From NCBI RefSeq assembly GCF_017052655.1, contig NZ_JAFIDC010000001.1, forward strand, positions 496,001-560,000: a stretch of DNA of 64,000 bases, in the 5' to 3' direction. This document shows, in pieces, positions 17,572-26,200 of this stretch. The stretch is from Acholeplasma equirhinis (GTDB taxonomy: Bacteria; Bacillota_I; Bacilli_A; Acholeplasmatales; Acholeplasmataceae). The translations under genes and the position numbers were made by a program. Under the pieces are notes generated by a model, which was not told the origin of the DNA, did not search any database, and saw only the letters and a program-made list of their open reading frames with translations. Positions within the stretch are counted from its first letter, which is position 1. Every line of letters begins with the position of its first letter.

Positions 17572-18387
17572 TTATTCGACAGTCTTTCTTGCAAAGAATA
17601 GAAGTGTAATCATTACAATTAAACCTAATGCTAAATTAAATACTACAGAAGCAAATCCTGGAAGAATAAGCCCTAGTATCATAGATAATACTGCTGGAAT
17701 TGTACTTGCAAAGATTAAGAAATTAATACTGTCTTTATAAGTTAAGAATTTGGCGAAACCAAATCTATAAATTTGAATAATTCCAGATAGTAAAAGAACA
17801 AATAAAATAGAAGCGATAAATTGGAATAATTGATTTCGTAATGTCACAAATAAAATGATATATGTTGAGAAAGAGGATTCAATACTTTGTGCAAAAGTTT
17901 GAAACAACAGATCACGTTCTTCACCTATCGAGAAATTGAGTTCATTCAAATTAATTGTGGTTTTAAACCCATAATAACCATCCGAATCTAAGAAACTTCC
18001 ATTTGTATCGATATAACGAATATGTGTCTCATAAAAGATGATTTGATTTTTTTCTGTTGGATAATCGATATTTTCATTATATCCAAATATATAAATGTAA
18101 TTATCAATTTCAAAATATCTACCATCTGCATGGCTAGATGTGAACCCTGTTAGTGAATTCATTGAACCTTGCGGCAACGTCGTCCAATCAGGTGTTTCAG
18201 TTGTCATATTTTCACGAATGAAATTAATTGTCTGTTGTTCATTCTGATAACCTAAAATGGTTAATGGAAAGTTCATGAACGAAACAAGTAATAAGTAGTA
18301 TATAACTGTTTTAAGTAATGATTCACCACGATGTGTTAATAGTTTTGGAATATTAAATCCGTATCTAAAATATCTAACTAAAAACAT
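17572..18387 (-). CDS. DUF1189 membrane protein (MalA/YvdJ-like)
   Basis: 271 residues: one N-terminal transmembrane helix (about 27-47), an extracytoplasmic stretch of about 120 residues, then three to four helices from about 175 to the C-terminus. The layout and the N-terminal pattern (F-RY-FN-PK---H--E----V-YYLLL) fit DUF1189, the family of pneumococcal MalA and B. subtilis YvdJ, both encoded with maltodextrin genes. The molecular function of the family is unknown. Its start shares a base with the stop of the RDD gene upstream, so the two are one operon. The family call rests on pattern plus context. Confidence 0.7.
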   Translation of the reverse strand: MFLVRYFRYGFNIPKLLTHRGESLLKTVIYYLLLVSFMNFPLTILGYQNEQQTINFIRENMTTETPDWTTLPQGSMNSLTGFTSSHADGRYFEIDNYIYIFGYNENIDYPTEKNQIIFYETHIRYIDTNGSFLDSDGYYGFKTTINLNELNFSIGEERDLLFQTFAQSIESSFSTYIILFVTLRNQLFQFIASILFVLLLSGIIQIYRFGFAKFLTYKDSINFLIFASTIPAVLSMILGLILPGFASVVFNLALGLIVMITLLFFARKTVE

Positions 18388-18860
18388 TAGCGTAAGTCCG
18401 TATCTTTCATAGTTTTAGTGCGAATTGCATCATTATAGCGCTTATTTTGAGGTGAATTATCTAAATCTATGACTTTAGTCTTGAATACATAATCATGAAT
18501 TGTTCTTGATACATGTTGTTCTGAAAGTGCAAAATATGCAACAATTAAATAAATACCACAAGTTACTAAGGAAAGGGTATATTTGAATATTTCTCTAAAA
18601 ATAAGTTTAACTAATGTAGGCTCAGAATCGTCTAAATTAACAGTCTTAATTTTATTGATCCTTTGACCAAAAGTTTGTCTTGATTTTAATGATAATGGAA
18701 TAATGATAATTCCGATGAATGCAACAAGAAGTATGATTGACCGAACTAGTGATTTAAATTCAAAATCAGGTAATCCAAACGCTGTAAGTAATACAACAAC
18801 CATTAACCCTGACATATTTGTTGCGAATGCTCTAACTCTTTTTTCAAATCTAGGAACCAT
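18387..18860 (-). CDS. RDD family membrane protein
   Basis: 157 residues from ATG 18860 (GAGGTG upstream; an in-frame upstream start would run through the promoter). The RDD pattern shows as RVRAFATN near the N-terminus, two transmembrane helices, RQTFGQRINKIK (about 62-73), a third membrane segment and RTIHDYVFKTKVI at the end. RDD proteins are small polytopic membrane proteins of unclear, possibly transport-related role. It is translationally coupled to the DUF1189 gene and shares an operator region with the divergent msmX-type gene. Confidence 0.75.
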   Translation of the reverse strand: MVPRFEKRVRAFATNMSGLMVVVLLTAFGLPDFEFKSLVRSIILLVAFIGIIIIPLSLKSRQTFGQRINKIKTVNLDDSEPTLVKLIFREIFKYTLSLVTCGIYLIVAYFALSEQHVSRTIHDYVFKTKVIDLDNSPQNKRYNDAIRTKTMKDTDLR

Positions 18861-18886
18861 AATTAACACCTCGTCTTGTAAATTTA

Positions 18887-18943
18887 TTATATCACTAAAA
18901 TTCCGTGAAACCGTTTGCAAATTTTTCTCAATTATTATATAAT
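18887..18943. promoter_or_regulatory. bidirectional promoter region with shared cre operator
   Basis: Plus strand: TTGCAA (18915-18920), 17 bases, TATAAT (18938-18943) for the ATPase gene. Minus strand: TATAAT (reverse of 18886-18891) with a weak -35 for the RDD/DUF1189 pair. The operator TGCAAACGGTTTCA (minus strand, 18906-18919) fits TGNNARCGNWWWCA at all positions and overlaps both -35 regions, so one bound protein could control both directions. Confidence 0.75.
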
Positions 18944-19002
18944 TACTTTGATAGAAATCTTGCGTCTATCTAAATTCAAAATATAATTTTCAGGGGGCTA
19001 CA

Positions 19003-20124
19003 ATGGCTACATTGCTTTTAAAAGACATCAACAAGGTATACTCTAATGGCGTACAAGCAGTCTTTGATTTCAATTTAAGCATCAAAGATAAAGAGTTTAT
19101 CGTATTTGTTGGACCATCTGGTTGCGGTAAATCAACCACCCTCCGTATGATCGCGGGCCTAGAGGACATTAGTTCGGGCGAATTATATATTGATGATGAA
19201 TACAAGAACGATACTGCTCCAAAAGACAGAGATATCGCAATGGTATTCCAAAGCTATGCATTATACCCACATATGACTGTGTATGATAACATTGCCTTTG
19301 GTTTAAAATTACGTAAAGTTCCTAAAGCAATCATCAAAGAAAAAGTTCAAGCGGCAGCGGAAATCTTAGGTTTAGTTCCATATTTAGATCGTAAACCTAA
19401 AGCTCTATCAGGCGGACAAAGACAACGTGTGGCATTAGGACGTTCAATCGTTCGTGATGCTAAAGTATTCTTGATGGACGAACCATTATCAAACTTAGAC
19501 GCTAAATTACGTGTTCAAATGCGTGGTGAGTTAATCAAACTTCATAAGAAGTTAGATACAACAACAATTTATGTAACCCATGACCAAATCGAAGCTATGA
19601 CAATGGCTACTCGTATTGTTGTTATGAATAAAGGTTATATCATGCAAGTTGGTGAACCTAAAGAAATTTATGACAAACCAGCTAACATGTTCGTTGCAGG
19701 TTTCATTGGAACACCTCCAATGAACTTCATCAATGGTAAAGTTGATGAAAAAGGTGTGTTCAATGCTGGTGGATACAAGATCAAATTACCTGCGGATAAA
19801 TTTGAAATTGTTAAACAAAACAAATTCATCGACAAACCTATTGTCTTAGGTATTCGTGCTGAAGACATCCATGACGATGAAGTTGTAATGCAAGCACATC
19901 CAGACGGCATCTTAGATGTTGTTGTTGACGTTGCTGAATTATTAGGTGCTGAAACTAACATCTATACAGTAATCAATGAATGTTCAGTTATTGCTAAGGT
20001 AAATGCAAGAACTAACGTTCAAATGGGAGACAAGATTAAATTAGGATTTGATTTACACAAATTACATTTCTTCGATCCAGAAACTGAAATGAGATTAGTA
20101 TTCGACCCAAATAAAGTAGTTTAA
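19003..20124 (+). CDS. sugar ABC transporter ATPase (MsmX/MalK type)
   Basis: Cytoplasmic ATPase of 373 residues that powers CUT1 sugar importers, here probably MalEFG. Motifs in order: Walker A GPSGCGKST (37-45), Q-loop region (MVFQSYALYPH), signature LSGGQRQRVALGR (about 134-146), Walker B VFLMDEP (about 153-159), then MalK-type C-terminal TOBE domains (GIRAEDIHDD). A GGGGG ribosome site precedes ATG 19003. It lies outside the malEFG operon but under the same type of operator, as expected for an ATPase shared by several importers. The C-terminal domain could allow regulatory contacts, but none are evident. Confidence 0.93.
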   Translation: MATLLLKDINKVYSNGVQAVFDFNLSIKDKEFIVFVGPSGCGKSTTLRMIAGLEDISSGELYIDDEYKNDTAPKDRDIAMVFQSYALYPHMTVYDNIAFGLKLRKVPKAIIKEKVQAAAEILGLVPYLDRKPKALSGGQRQRVALGRSIVRDAKVFLMDEPLSNLDAKLRVQMRGELIKLHKKLDTTTIYVTHDQIEAMTMATRIVVMNKGYIMQVGEPKEIYDKPANMFVAGFIGTPPMNFINGKVDEKGVFNAGGYKIKLPADKFEIVKQNKFIDKPIVLGIRAEDIHDDEVVMQAHPDGILDVVVDVAELLGAETNIYTVINECSVIAKVNARTNVQMGDKIKLGFDLHKLHFFDPETEMRLVFDPNKVV

Positions 20125-20149
20125 TCTAAACTATTTAATAAAAAATAAA

Positions 20150-20190
20150 AAAACGGAGTAATCATGCAAGAGGGTTATTCCGTTTTCTTT
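20150..20190 (+). terminator. terminator of the ATPase gene
   Basis: AAACGGAGTAA and TTATTCCGTTT pair (one G-U) around a loop of about 12 bases, followed by TCTTTT. Confidence 0.75.
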
Positions 20191-20215
20191 TATAATATAA
20201 CTAGGAGGCGTTAAT

Positions 20216-20740
20216 ATGGAATTATTTGACATTAAAGTAAAAGACTTCAAACATCAAGTTAAAAATTTATCAGAGTATAAAGGCAAAGTGATTTTAATTG
20301 TAAATACTGCAACTCGTTGTGGTCATACAAAACAATATGATGGTTTACAAAAACTCTATAAAAAATACGAAGATAAAGGATTTGTGATCCTAGATTTTCC
20401 ATGTAACCAATTTTTAGCACAAGCACCAGGTAGTGTAGAAGAAATTAAAGAGTTTTGTGACTTAAATTTCCAAACTACATTCCCTATGTTTGATAAAATC
20501 AAAGTCAATGGATTTTTTGCACACCCTTTATATAAGTTTTTAAAGAAAAATGCACCGTATGAATTACAACCTGGACAATCTTTAGAAACATCAACTGATT
20601 TAAAGAAAACTAAAAAACGTATTAAGTGGAACTTCACTAAATTCTTAATTGATCAAAATGGTGATATTAAATATAGGTTCTCACCAGGCTTCAAACCAGA
20701 TGATATCGAACCATTTGTAAAGAGTTTATTAATCACATAA
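20216..20740 (+). CDS. glutathione peroxidase family thiol peroxidase
   Basis: Cytoplasmic peroxidase of 174 residues, reducing hydroperoxides. The catalytic tetrad of the family can be read: C35 (TATRCGHT, cysteine in place of selenocysteine), Q69 (LAQAPGS), W138 and N139 (KWNFTKFLID). FPCNQF at 61-66 carries a second conserved cysteine (C63). Such bacterial enzymes usually use thioredoxin rather than glutathione as reductant, which is likely here. AGGAGG precedes ATG 20216. It appears monocistronic between a terminator and the next promoter. Confidence 0.9.
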   Translation: MELFDIKVKDFKHQVKNLSEYKGKVILIVNTATRCGHTKQYDGLQKLYKKYEDKGFVILDFPCNQFLAQAPGSVEEIKEFCDLNFQTTFPMFDKIKVNGFFAHPLYKFLKKNAPYELQPGQSLETSTDLKKTKKRIKWNFTKFLIDQNGDIKYRFSPGFKPDDIEPFVKSLLIT

Positions 20741-20769
20741 TTGACTTTTTTATAAGTTTTTGATATGAT
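20741..20769 (+). promoter_or_regulatory. promoter of the uORF-CorC transcript
   Basis: TTGACT (20741-20746), 17-base spacer, TATGAT (20764-20769). It leaves a leader of about 100 bases before the CorC-type gene, long for this genome. Confidence 0.7.
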
Positions 20770-20814
20770 ACCATATGTTACATTCGATGTATACACGGAG
20801 GAAATAATATAATT

Positions 20815-20880
20815 ATGGAAGACAATAGTTGCGGCCAGAGGACGATAGATGAACCCGGGGAGGATAAATCCCTATGTTAG
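20815..20880 (+). CDS. 21-residue upstream ORF overlapping the CorC-type gene start
   Basis: ATG 20815 with GGAGG at 20798-20802, running to TAG 20878-20880, 7 bases inside the next gene. Residues include CGQRTIDEPGEDKSLC, with two cysteines. Its 3' half is much richer in G and C than the surroundings, and GGGGAGGATAAATCCC inside it both supplies the ribosome site of the next gene and can fold on itself. It is probably a regulatory leader ORF or an RNA structural element rather than a functional peptide. Alternatively it is a folded leader and the ORF is chance. Confidence 0.45.
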   Translation: MEDNSCGQRTIDEPGEDKSLC

Positions 20881-22217
20881 TTCAAGTAATTCTAATTTTC
20901 GTTTTCATTGGTCTCAATGGCATCTTTGCCGCAAGTGAAATAGCACTTGTATCAGCCAATCGTAAAAAGGTTGAAGCAGACGTAGAATCAGGTAAGAAAA
21001 TCGCTAAAAAGGCTAAAAAAGTCTTAAAATTAAGTGAAAACCCTACTAGATTCTTATCTACAATCCAAATTGGTATTACCATGTTTGGGTTTATTAATGG
21101 TGCGATCGCAGCGAACGCATTTGCTGATCAATTAGCAAATACATTATCTCAAGATTTTAATTGGGATTATTCTGTTGCATCACCAATCATTACGGTTGTC
21201 ATTACATTATTACTAACGTACTTACAAGTAGTACTAGGTGAGCTAGTACCTAAGAGACTTGCAATGAAAGCACCTGAAAAAGTTGCTTATTTCTTCGTTG
21301 GTTTCTTAAGTGGCATTGCATTGATTATGCGTCCATTCGTTATCCTATTAACAGGGACTGCGAATTTAATAGTAAGAATGTTTGGTATTAATCCAAATGA
21401 AAATGACGACACAATGACTGAAGATGAATTGAGATTAGAACTTAATGCATCTGAACAAAAAGGTGTGATTGACCGTTCAGAAAATGAAATGATTCAAAAC
21501 ATTTTTGAATTTGACACAACAACAGTTGAAGAGGTTATGACACACAGAACTGAAGTCTCAGCTATCGATATTGAAGCAACAAGAGACGAAGTCATTAAAT
21601 ATGTGACAAGTGAGAAGTATACAAGATTCCCGGTATATGAAGGTACAATCGATAAAATTATTGGTACACTTCATGTTAAAGACTTGTTAAAATTCTTAGA
21701 TGAAAATCCAGATACTAATGTATTTGATTTGAAATCTCTTTTAAGAGATCCATTCTTTGTTCCACAATCAAAAAATACACGTCAATTATTTAAAGATATG
21801 CAAGCATCTAAAGTGCATATTGCAATTGTAATTGATGAATACGGTGGAACAGCGGGTATTGTTACATTTGAAGATTTAATCGAAGAAATTGTTGGTAACA
21901 TCTTTGATGAATACGACGATGAAGAAATCGAAATTTCAACAATTCAAGAAGACCAATACGAAATTGATGGTCTAACTAACATTGATGATGTTGAAGAAAT
22001 CATAAATGCGAAATTACCAGTAGAAGAATATGATACATTATCAGGATTCATTTTAGGCCAATTAGGTCGATTCCCAGATCAAGATGAAACAATTGTAATT
22101 GTTTATAATAATTACAGATTCGAAGTCTTATCGATTGATGATAAAGTTATTGGTCGCGTTAAAGTAACTAAGATTGATGATATTACAAATGACAATGACG
22201 AAGCAGATGAAGGTTAA
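20874..22217 (+). CDS. HlyC/CorC family (CNNM-type) membrane protein with CBS pair
   Basis: 447 residues: an N-terminal DUF21/CNNM membrane domain (about 1-175, four hydrophobic segments, GLNGIFAASEIALV near the start), two CBS domains (about 205-325, TVEEVMTHRTEV and VIDEYGGTAGIVTFEDLIEEIVG) and a C-terminal CorC_HlyC domain (about 345-430). Members export or sense magnesium or cobalt; the CBS pair usually binds adenine nucleotides. The ATG lies inside a GC-rich leader and overlaps the 21-residue uORF, so its translation may be regulated. The substrate ion is not determined by sequence. Confidence 0.88.
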   Translation: MLVQVILIFVFIGLNGIFAASEIALVSANRKKVEADVESGKKIAKKAKKVLKLSENPTRFLSTIQIGITMFGFINGAIAANAFADQLANTLSQDFNWDYSVASPIITVVITLLLTYLQVVLGELVPKRLAMKAPEKVAYFFVGFLSGIALIMRPFVILLTGTANLIVRMFGINPNENDDTMTEDELRLELNASEQKGVIDRSENEMIQNIFEFDTTTVEEVMTHRTEVSAIDIEATRDEVIKYVTSEKYTRFPVYEGTIDKIIGTLHVKDLLKFLDENPDTNVFDLKSLLRDPFFVPQSKNTRQLFKDMQASKVHIAIVIDEYGGTAGIVTFEDLIEEIVGNIFDEYDDEEIEISTIQEDQYEIDGLTNIDDVEEIINAKLPVEEYDTLSGFILGQLGRFPDQDETIVIVYNNYRFEVLSIDDKVIGRVKVTKIDDITNDNDEADEG

Positions 22218-22233
22218 TTCATCTGCTTTTTTC
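22201..22233 (+). terminator. terminator overlapping the end of the CorC-type gene
   Basis: AAGCAGATGAA / TTCATCTGCTT perfect 11-base stem with the stop codon in its loop, then a T-run. Confidence 0.85.
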
Positions 22234-22273
22234 TTTACTTTATGTGCTAAAATGAATATAAGGAGATGGGATT

Positions 22274-23695
22274 ATGAAAGTAGCATTTGTAACATCAGAA
22301 ATGTTTCCTTTTTCTAAAACTGGTGGGTTGGCTGATATTGCTTACTTTTTACCAAAAGGACTTGCTAAATTAAATACTGATATGACCGTTTTTACACCAT
22401 ATTACAGAACTGCAAGAATAGATTTTAATCTCTTATCATTCTTAGGTAAAAAAACTATTCGAATGGGTGGTATAGAGACAGATGTGAATTATTTCACATA
22501 TGATTTTGAAGGTGTAAAAGTAATTTTTGTTCAAAATATGCACTATTTTGAGCGTGATAGACTTTATGGCTATAATGATGATGCAGAACGATTCACATGT
22601 TTTAGTTATGCTGTTTTAGAAGGTTTAGAATTACTTGATCATATGCCTGATTTATTACATATTAATGACTGGCAAACCGGAATGATTCCTTATTTATATG
22701 AAAAACATTATAAAGGTAAGTTTACCTATTCTAAACTACGTATAACTATGACTATACATAATATGGAGTATCAAGGAAACTTTGATACCTATGTTGCAAG
22801 ATTTTTCAATCATGATTTTGATTATGAATACATCCATTTTGATAGAGTTAATTTCTTAAAGACAGGTATCTTAAAATCCGATAAGATTAATACGGTATCA
22901 CCATCTTACAGAAATGAAATTTTATCACTTGATTATGGATTTTCACTTGACGGTATTCTAAATTACAGAAAAAATGATTTAGTTGGTATTTTAAATGGAA
23001 TTGATGATGAAACTTTCAATCCAGAAAAAGATAAGTTTATTGAAAACTATAATTTTTCAAACTATAAAGCGGGTAAATTAGCAGCTAAAAAGAAGGTTTA
23101 TGATGCCTTTCACTTAGATAAAACTTATGAAAAGACATTAGTTATCTATATCGGACGATATGCGAATCAAAAAGGTCTTTGGATGATTCAAAATAGTTTA
23201 GAAGATCTTATTCATCATTCTGATGCACAATTTTTCTTTTTAGGTTCGGGTGATCCTAACTATGAAAACTTCTTTAAAGTTATGACTGAAAAGTATCCCG
23301 GAAGAGTTGGAAACTATATCGGATTTAATGAAAGACTTGCACATGAATTGTATGCAGCAAGTGATATCTTCTTAATGCCTAGTGAATTTGAACCCTGTGG
23401 TCTTGGACAAATGATTTCAATGAAGTATGGTTCTTTACCCGTTGTTAGAGAAACTGGTGGATTAAAAGATACTGTCCTACCTTATAATCAATATACGGGT
23501 GAAGGCACAGGTTTCAGTTTTAAGAATTTATCTATGATTGATTTTAAAGATAAAGTTTTTGAAGCAATTATGTTAAAGAAAAATAATCCGAAAATTTGGG
23601 ATAGTTTAGTCAGACAAGCAATGGAAAAAGATTACTCAATGGAAAAAATGGCGAAAGCTTATTTAGAATTCTATAAAACAATAATTGGGGGATAA
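22274..23695 (+). CDS. glgA: ADP-glucose-dependent glycogen synthase (GT5)
   Basis: Transfers glucose from ADP-glucose to the non-reducing end of alpha-1,4-glucan. 473 residues, the normal length. N-terminal KTGGLAD (about 15-21) is the ADP-glucose-binding motif, HINDWQTG follows near 135, and the C-terminal Rossmann domain has IGRYANQKG and the EFEPCGLGQ motif. AGGAG precedes ATG 22274. glgC follows after 2 bases, so enzyme and substrate supplier are made together. No branching enzyme or phosphorylase is in the window. Confidence 0.95.
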   Translation: MKVAFVTSEMFPFSKTGGLADIAYFLPKGLAKLNTDMTVFTPYYRTARIDFNLLSFLGKKTIRMGGIETDVNYFTYDFEGVKVIFVQNMHYFERDRLYGYNDDAERFTCFSYAVLEGLELLDHMPDLLHINDWQTGMIPYLYEKHYKGKFTYSKLRITMTIHNMEYQGNFDTYVARFFNHDFDYEYIHFDRVNFLKTGILKSDKINTVSPSYRNEILSLDYGFSLDGILNYRKNDLVGILNGIDDETFNPEKDKFIENYNFSNYKAGKLAAKKKVYDAFHLDKTYEKTLVIYIGRYANQKGLWMIQNSLEDLIHHSDAQFFFLGSGDPNYENFFKVMTEKYPGRVGNYIGFNERLAHELYAASDIFLMPSEFEPCGLGQMISMKYGSLPVVRETGGLKDTVLPYNQYTGEGTGFSFKNLSMIDFKDKVFEAIMLKKNNPKIWDSLVRQAMEKDYSMEKMAKAYLEFYKTIIGG

Positions 23696-23697
23696 TT

Positions 23698-24924
23698 ATG
23701 GAAACACTCGCACTGATTTTAGCTGGTGGTAAAGGTACAAGATTAGATTTATTATCTAATCGACGCAGTAAACCTGCAATGCCATTTGCAGGTAAATATC
23801 GTATTATTGATTTTGCATTATCAAATTGTAGTCAATCTGGCATCTATGATATCGCAATCCTAACACAGTATTTACCACTTTCTTTAAATGAACATATTGG
23901 TTCTGGTAAACCTTGGGATTTAGACAGAAATAATTCTGCAGTTACACTCCTTCAACCACATGATATGTGGTATAAAGGGACTGCAGATGCAGTTTCTAAA
24001 AACATGGAGTTTATTAAGAAGAAATCTCCTAAATATGTCTTAATTTTATCTGGTGACCATATTTATAAAATGGATTACCGAAAGATGATTCAACATCATA
24101 AAGCTAGTGGTGCGAAATTAACGATTGCTTGTCAGGAAGTTGATCCAAAAGAAGTTTCAAGATTTGGTATCATGTCGATTAACAGAGCAGACGAAATCTT
24201 AGATTTTGAAGAAAAACCTGAAACTTCTAAGAGTAATTTAGCAAGCATGGGTATTTATCTTTTTGAATTAGATTTACTTGAAAAAGTTACTTCACAAATT
24301 AAAGAAGAAGATTTAGATTTTGGTAAACATATCATTCCGTTTTTAATTAAAAATACATCTAAAATGGTGTATGCGTACAAATTTAATGATTACTGGCAAG
24401 ATGTTGGAACCTATGATTCATATTTAGAAACTAATTTGGATATGATTAAATCATATACGCAGCTTGATTTATATGATCCAAGTTGGAAAATCTTTACTAA
24501 ATCAGAGGAAAGACCACCTGTTAAAATATATGAAGGTGCTAAAGTAGAACACGCATTGATCTCAAATGGCTGTGTCATTGAAGGAACAGTTATTAATTCA
24601 GTCTTATCTCCTGGTGTTAGAGTTGGTAAGGGAAGTATAGTTAAGGATTCAATTATTTTAAATGACACAATCATTTCTCAAAATGTAACAATTGATAAAT
24701 GTATTATTGATAAACATGTGGTTGTAGGAAATAATGTATATTTAGGATTTGGTGATGATTTAACACCGAATAAAGAAAAAACTGAACTTTTAACATCAGG
24801 TATAACAGTTGTTGAAAAGTCGGCTGTGATTCCTTCAAACACTAAAATTGGTAGAAACTGTAGAATCTTTAGATCTGCTCAATATGAATCTAAAGAAATT
24901 CCAAGTGGATCAACACTTAAATAA
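23698..24924 (+). CDS. glgC: glucose-1-phosphate adenylyltransferase
   Basis: Makes ADP-glucose from glucose-1-phosphate and ATP for GlgA. 408 residues: nucleotidyltransferase domain with LILAGGKGTRLDLL (about 6-19), RRSKPAMPFAGKYRIIDF, GTADAV, FEEKP and YWQDVGT, then a left-handed beta-helix C-terminus (about 290-390). The catalytic and substrate-binding motifs look intact, so this is the active GlgC rather than the GlgD-like subunit; no glgD is present. It is operonic with glgA and ends at a strong terminator. Confidence 0.95.
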   Translation: METLALILAGGKGTRLDLLSNRRSKPAMPFAGKYRIIDFALSNCSQSGIYDIAILTQYLPLSLNEHIGSGKPWDLDRNNSAVTLLQPHDMWYKGTADAVSKNMEFIKKKSPKYVLILSGDHIYKMDYRKMIQHHKASGAKLTIACQEVDPKEVSRFGIMSINRADEILDFEEKPETSKSNLASMGIYLFELDLLEKVTSQIKEEDLDFGKHIIPFLIKNTSKMVYAYKFNDYWQDVGTYDSYLETNLDMIKSYTQLDLYDPSWKIFTKSEERPPVKIYEGAKVEHALISNGCVIEGTVINSVLSPGVRVGKGSIVKDSIILNDTIISQNVTIDKCIIDKHVVVGNNVYLGFGDDLTPNKEKTELLTSGITVVEKSAVIPSNTKIGRNCRIFRSAQYESKEIPSGSTLK

Positions 24925-24933
24925 AAGATAAGA

Positions 24934-24961
24934 AAACACTTCAAAATTTGAAGTGTTTTTA
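24934..24961 (+). terminator. terminator of glgAC
   Basis: AAACACTTCAAA / TTTGAAGTGTTT inverted repeat followed by T5. Confidence 0.85.
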
Positions 24962-24982
24962 TTTAGGTAGAATTCATTTTGT

Positions 24983-25013
24983 AAAAAAAAAGAGGTACTA
25001 GCAATAGTACCTC
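24983..25013 (-). terminator. terminator of the FMN-binding lipoprotein gene
   Basis: On the minus strand GAGGTACTA / TAGTACCTC with a 4-base loop, followed by nine T. Confidence 0.9.
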
Positions 25014-25037
25014 AATTTAGTAAGTTTAAATTTAATA

Positions 25038-26018
25038 TTAAGCTTTTGGAAGCATTTGCCATAAGCTTACAAAATCATTTGTATGAATTGTAACACCAGT
25101 CATACCATCAAATCTATTGTCATCATTTAAACTTGGGAATGATTGATTTTGAACTAGATAGTTACCAGCCAATCTAGCTTGTGTATCATATTCTTCAGCA
25201 CCTGAAACAACTGACATGCCATATGATTTACCTAATTCATTCTTAGTTAAATAAAGTTTTGGTGCATCTCCAACATAATCAGCAATAACATTTAATTTAA
25301 CTGGATCAGTTTCTGGATCGTTGTCTAAATCAACTTCTTGTTTAACTATCTTACCTTGTTCGTTAAATTGAACTCTGTAACCATTAAACACGTTATTGAA
25401 ATATGCCATTTTGATTGTACCGTTTACAACAATGAAACTACCAAATGTCCAAGAATCCCATTCTGCAACAGTTCTTACTGATTCTGATTTTGGATCCCAG
25501 TAATTAACAACCTCATGTGGTTCAGCATTAGATTTAAGTGATACAAAATGATAACCATCTTTATATTCACCTTTTTCAACTGGACCATTAGCGATTGCTT
25601 TTTCGGCTAAAGTGTAGAAATCATCTGTAGTGATAGTTGCACCAGTTGGAACTGGGATACGATCATTAATATTATTTGTAGCGATTAATTTTTCAATAAT
25701 TAAATCAGCTTGTTCGTGCCACCATAATTCACCTGGATTTTGATCTCTACCTGGAGTCATATCATATTTGTGTTCAACAGAAGCTTGATATTTATCCATA
25801 CCGTTGAATGTTTTATTCGCATCCCCTTGGATATTGAATGCATTCCATTCTGCATCGACAATCTTGTCGCCTTCTTTAACAATTACAACCCAGTAAACCC
25901 AACTTGAGTCTTCGTTGAAATCGTTCATTGCAAAGTAATATGTTCTTTCTGGTGAACTACATGCTGTTAAAAGGAGCATGAAAATTCCTAGGAACATAAC
26001 TAAAAAACCTTTTTTCAT
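25038..26018 (-). CDS. lipoprotein with two FMN-binding-type domains (PplA-like)
   Basis: 326 residues with lipobox LLLTAC (Cys20). The mature part has two similar halves, each ending in an FMN_bind-like motif: PTGATITTDDFYTLAEKA (about 124-141) and DGMTGVTIHTNDF (304-316). In flavinylated proteins ApbE attaches FMN to the final Thr of D-x-x-(S/T)-G-A-(T/S); the second motif keeps the Asp (D304) but has Val for Ala, and the first lacks the Asp. Two-domain flavolipoproteins such as Listeria PplA act in extracellular electron transfer. The fold call is good; flavinylation and role are inference. It is monocistronic with its own promoter and terminator. Confidence 0.75.
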   Translation of the reverse strand: MKKGFLVMFLGIFMLLLTACSSPERTYYFAMNDFNEDSSWVYWVVIVKEGDKIVDAEWNAFNIQGDANKTFNGMDKYQASVEHKYDMTPGRDQNPGELWWHEQADLIIEKLIATNNINDRIPVPTGATITTDDFYTLAEKAIANGPVEKGEYKDGYHFVSLKSNAEPHEVVNYWDPKSESVRTVAEWDSWTFGSFIVVNGTIKMAYFNNVFNGYRVQFNEQGKIVKQEVDLDNDPETDPVKLNVIADYVGDAPKLYLTKNELGKSYGMSVVSGAEEYDTQARLAGNYLVQNQSFPSLNDDNRFDGMTGVTIHTNDFVSLWQMLPKA

Positions 26019-26067
26019 ATACTATTTTTCCTCCGTATTTTTTCTTAGTATCGTGCTTTACATCCTC

Positions 26068-26096
26068 ATTATATAAAGTTTAATTTTGCTTGTCAA
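26068..26096 (-). promoter_or_regulatory. promoter of the FMN-binding lipoprotein gene
   Basis: Minus strand: TTGACA (reverse of 26091-26096), exactly 17 bases, TATAAT (reverse of 26068-26073). This is a consensus vegetative promoter with no operator seen, so expression is probably strong and constitutive. Confidence 0.85.
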
Positions 26097-26200
26097 AGAA
26101 AGTTATAAAAGAAAATGAAAATTGTGTGAAAATTCTATCATTGTTTACAATTAATATGATATGATACAATAGTATCGAATATGGAAAGGTATGAAAAAGC

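Noticed and set aside
20776-20873. M-box, Mn (yybP-ykoY) or fluoride riboswitch in the CorC-type leader
   Set aside because: I could not find the conserved loops of these classes; reported only as an unclassified leader.
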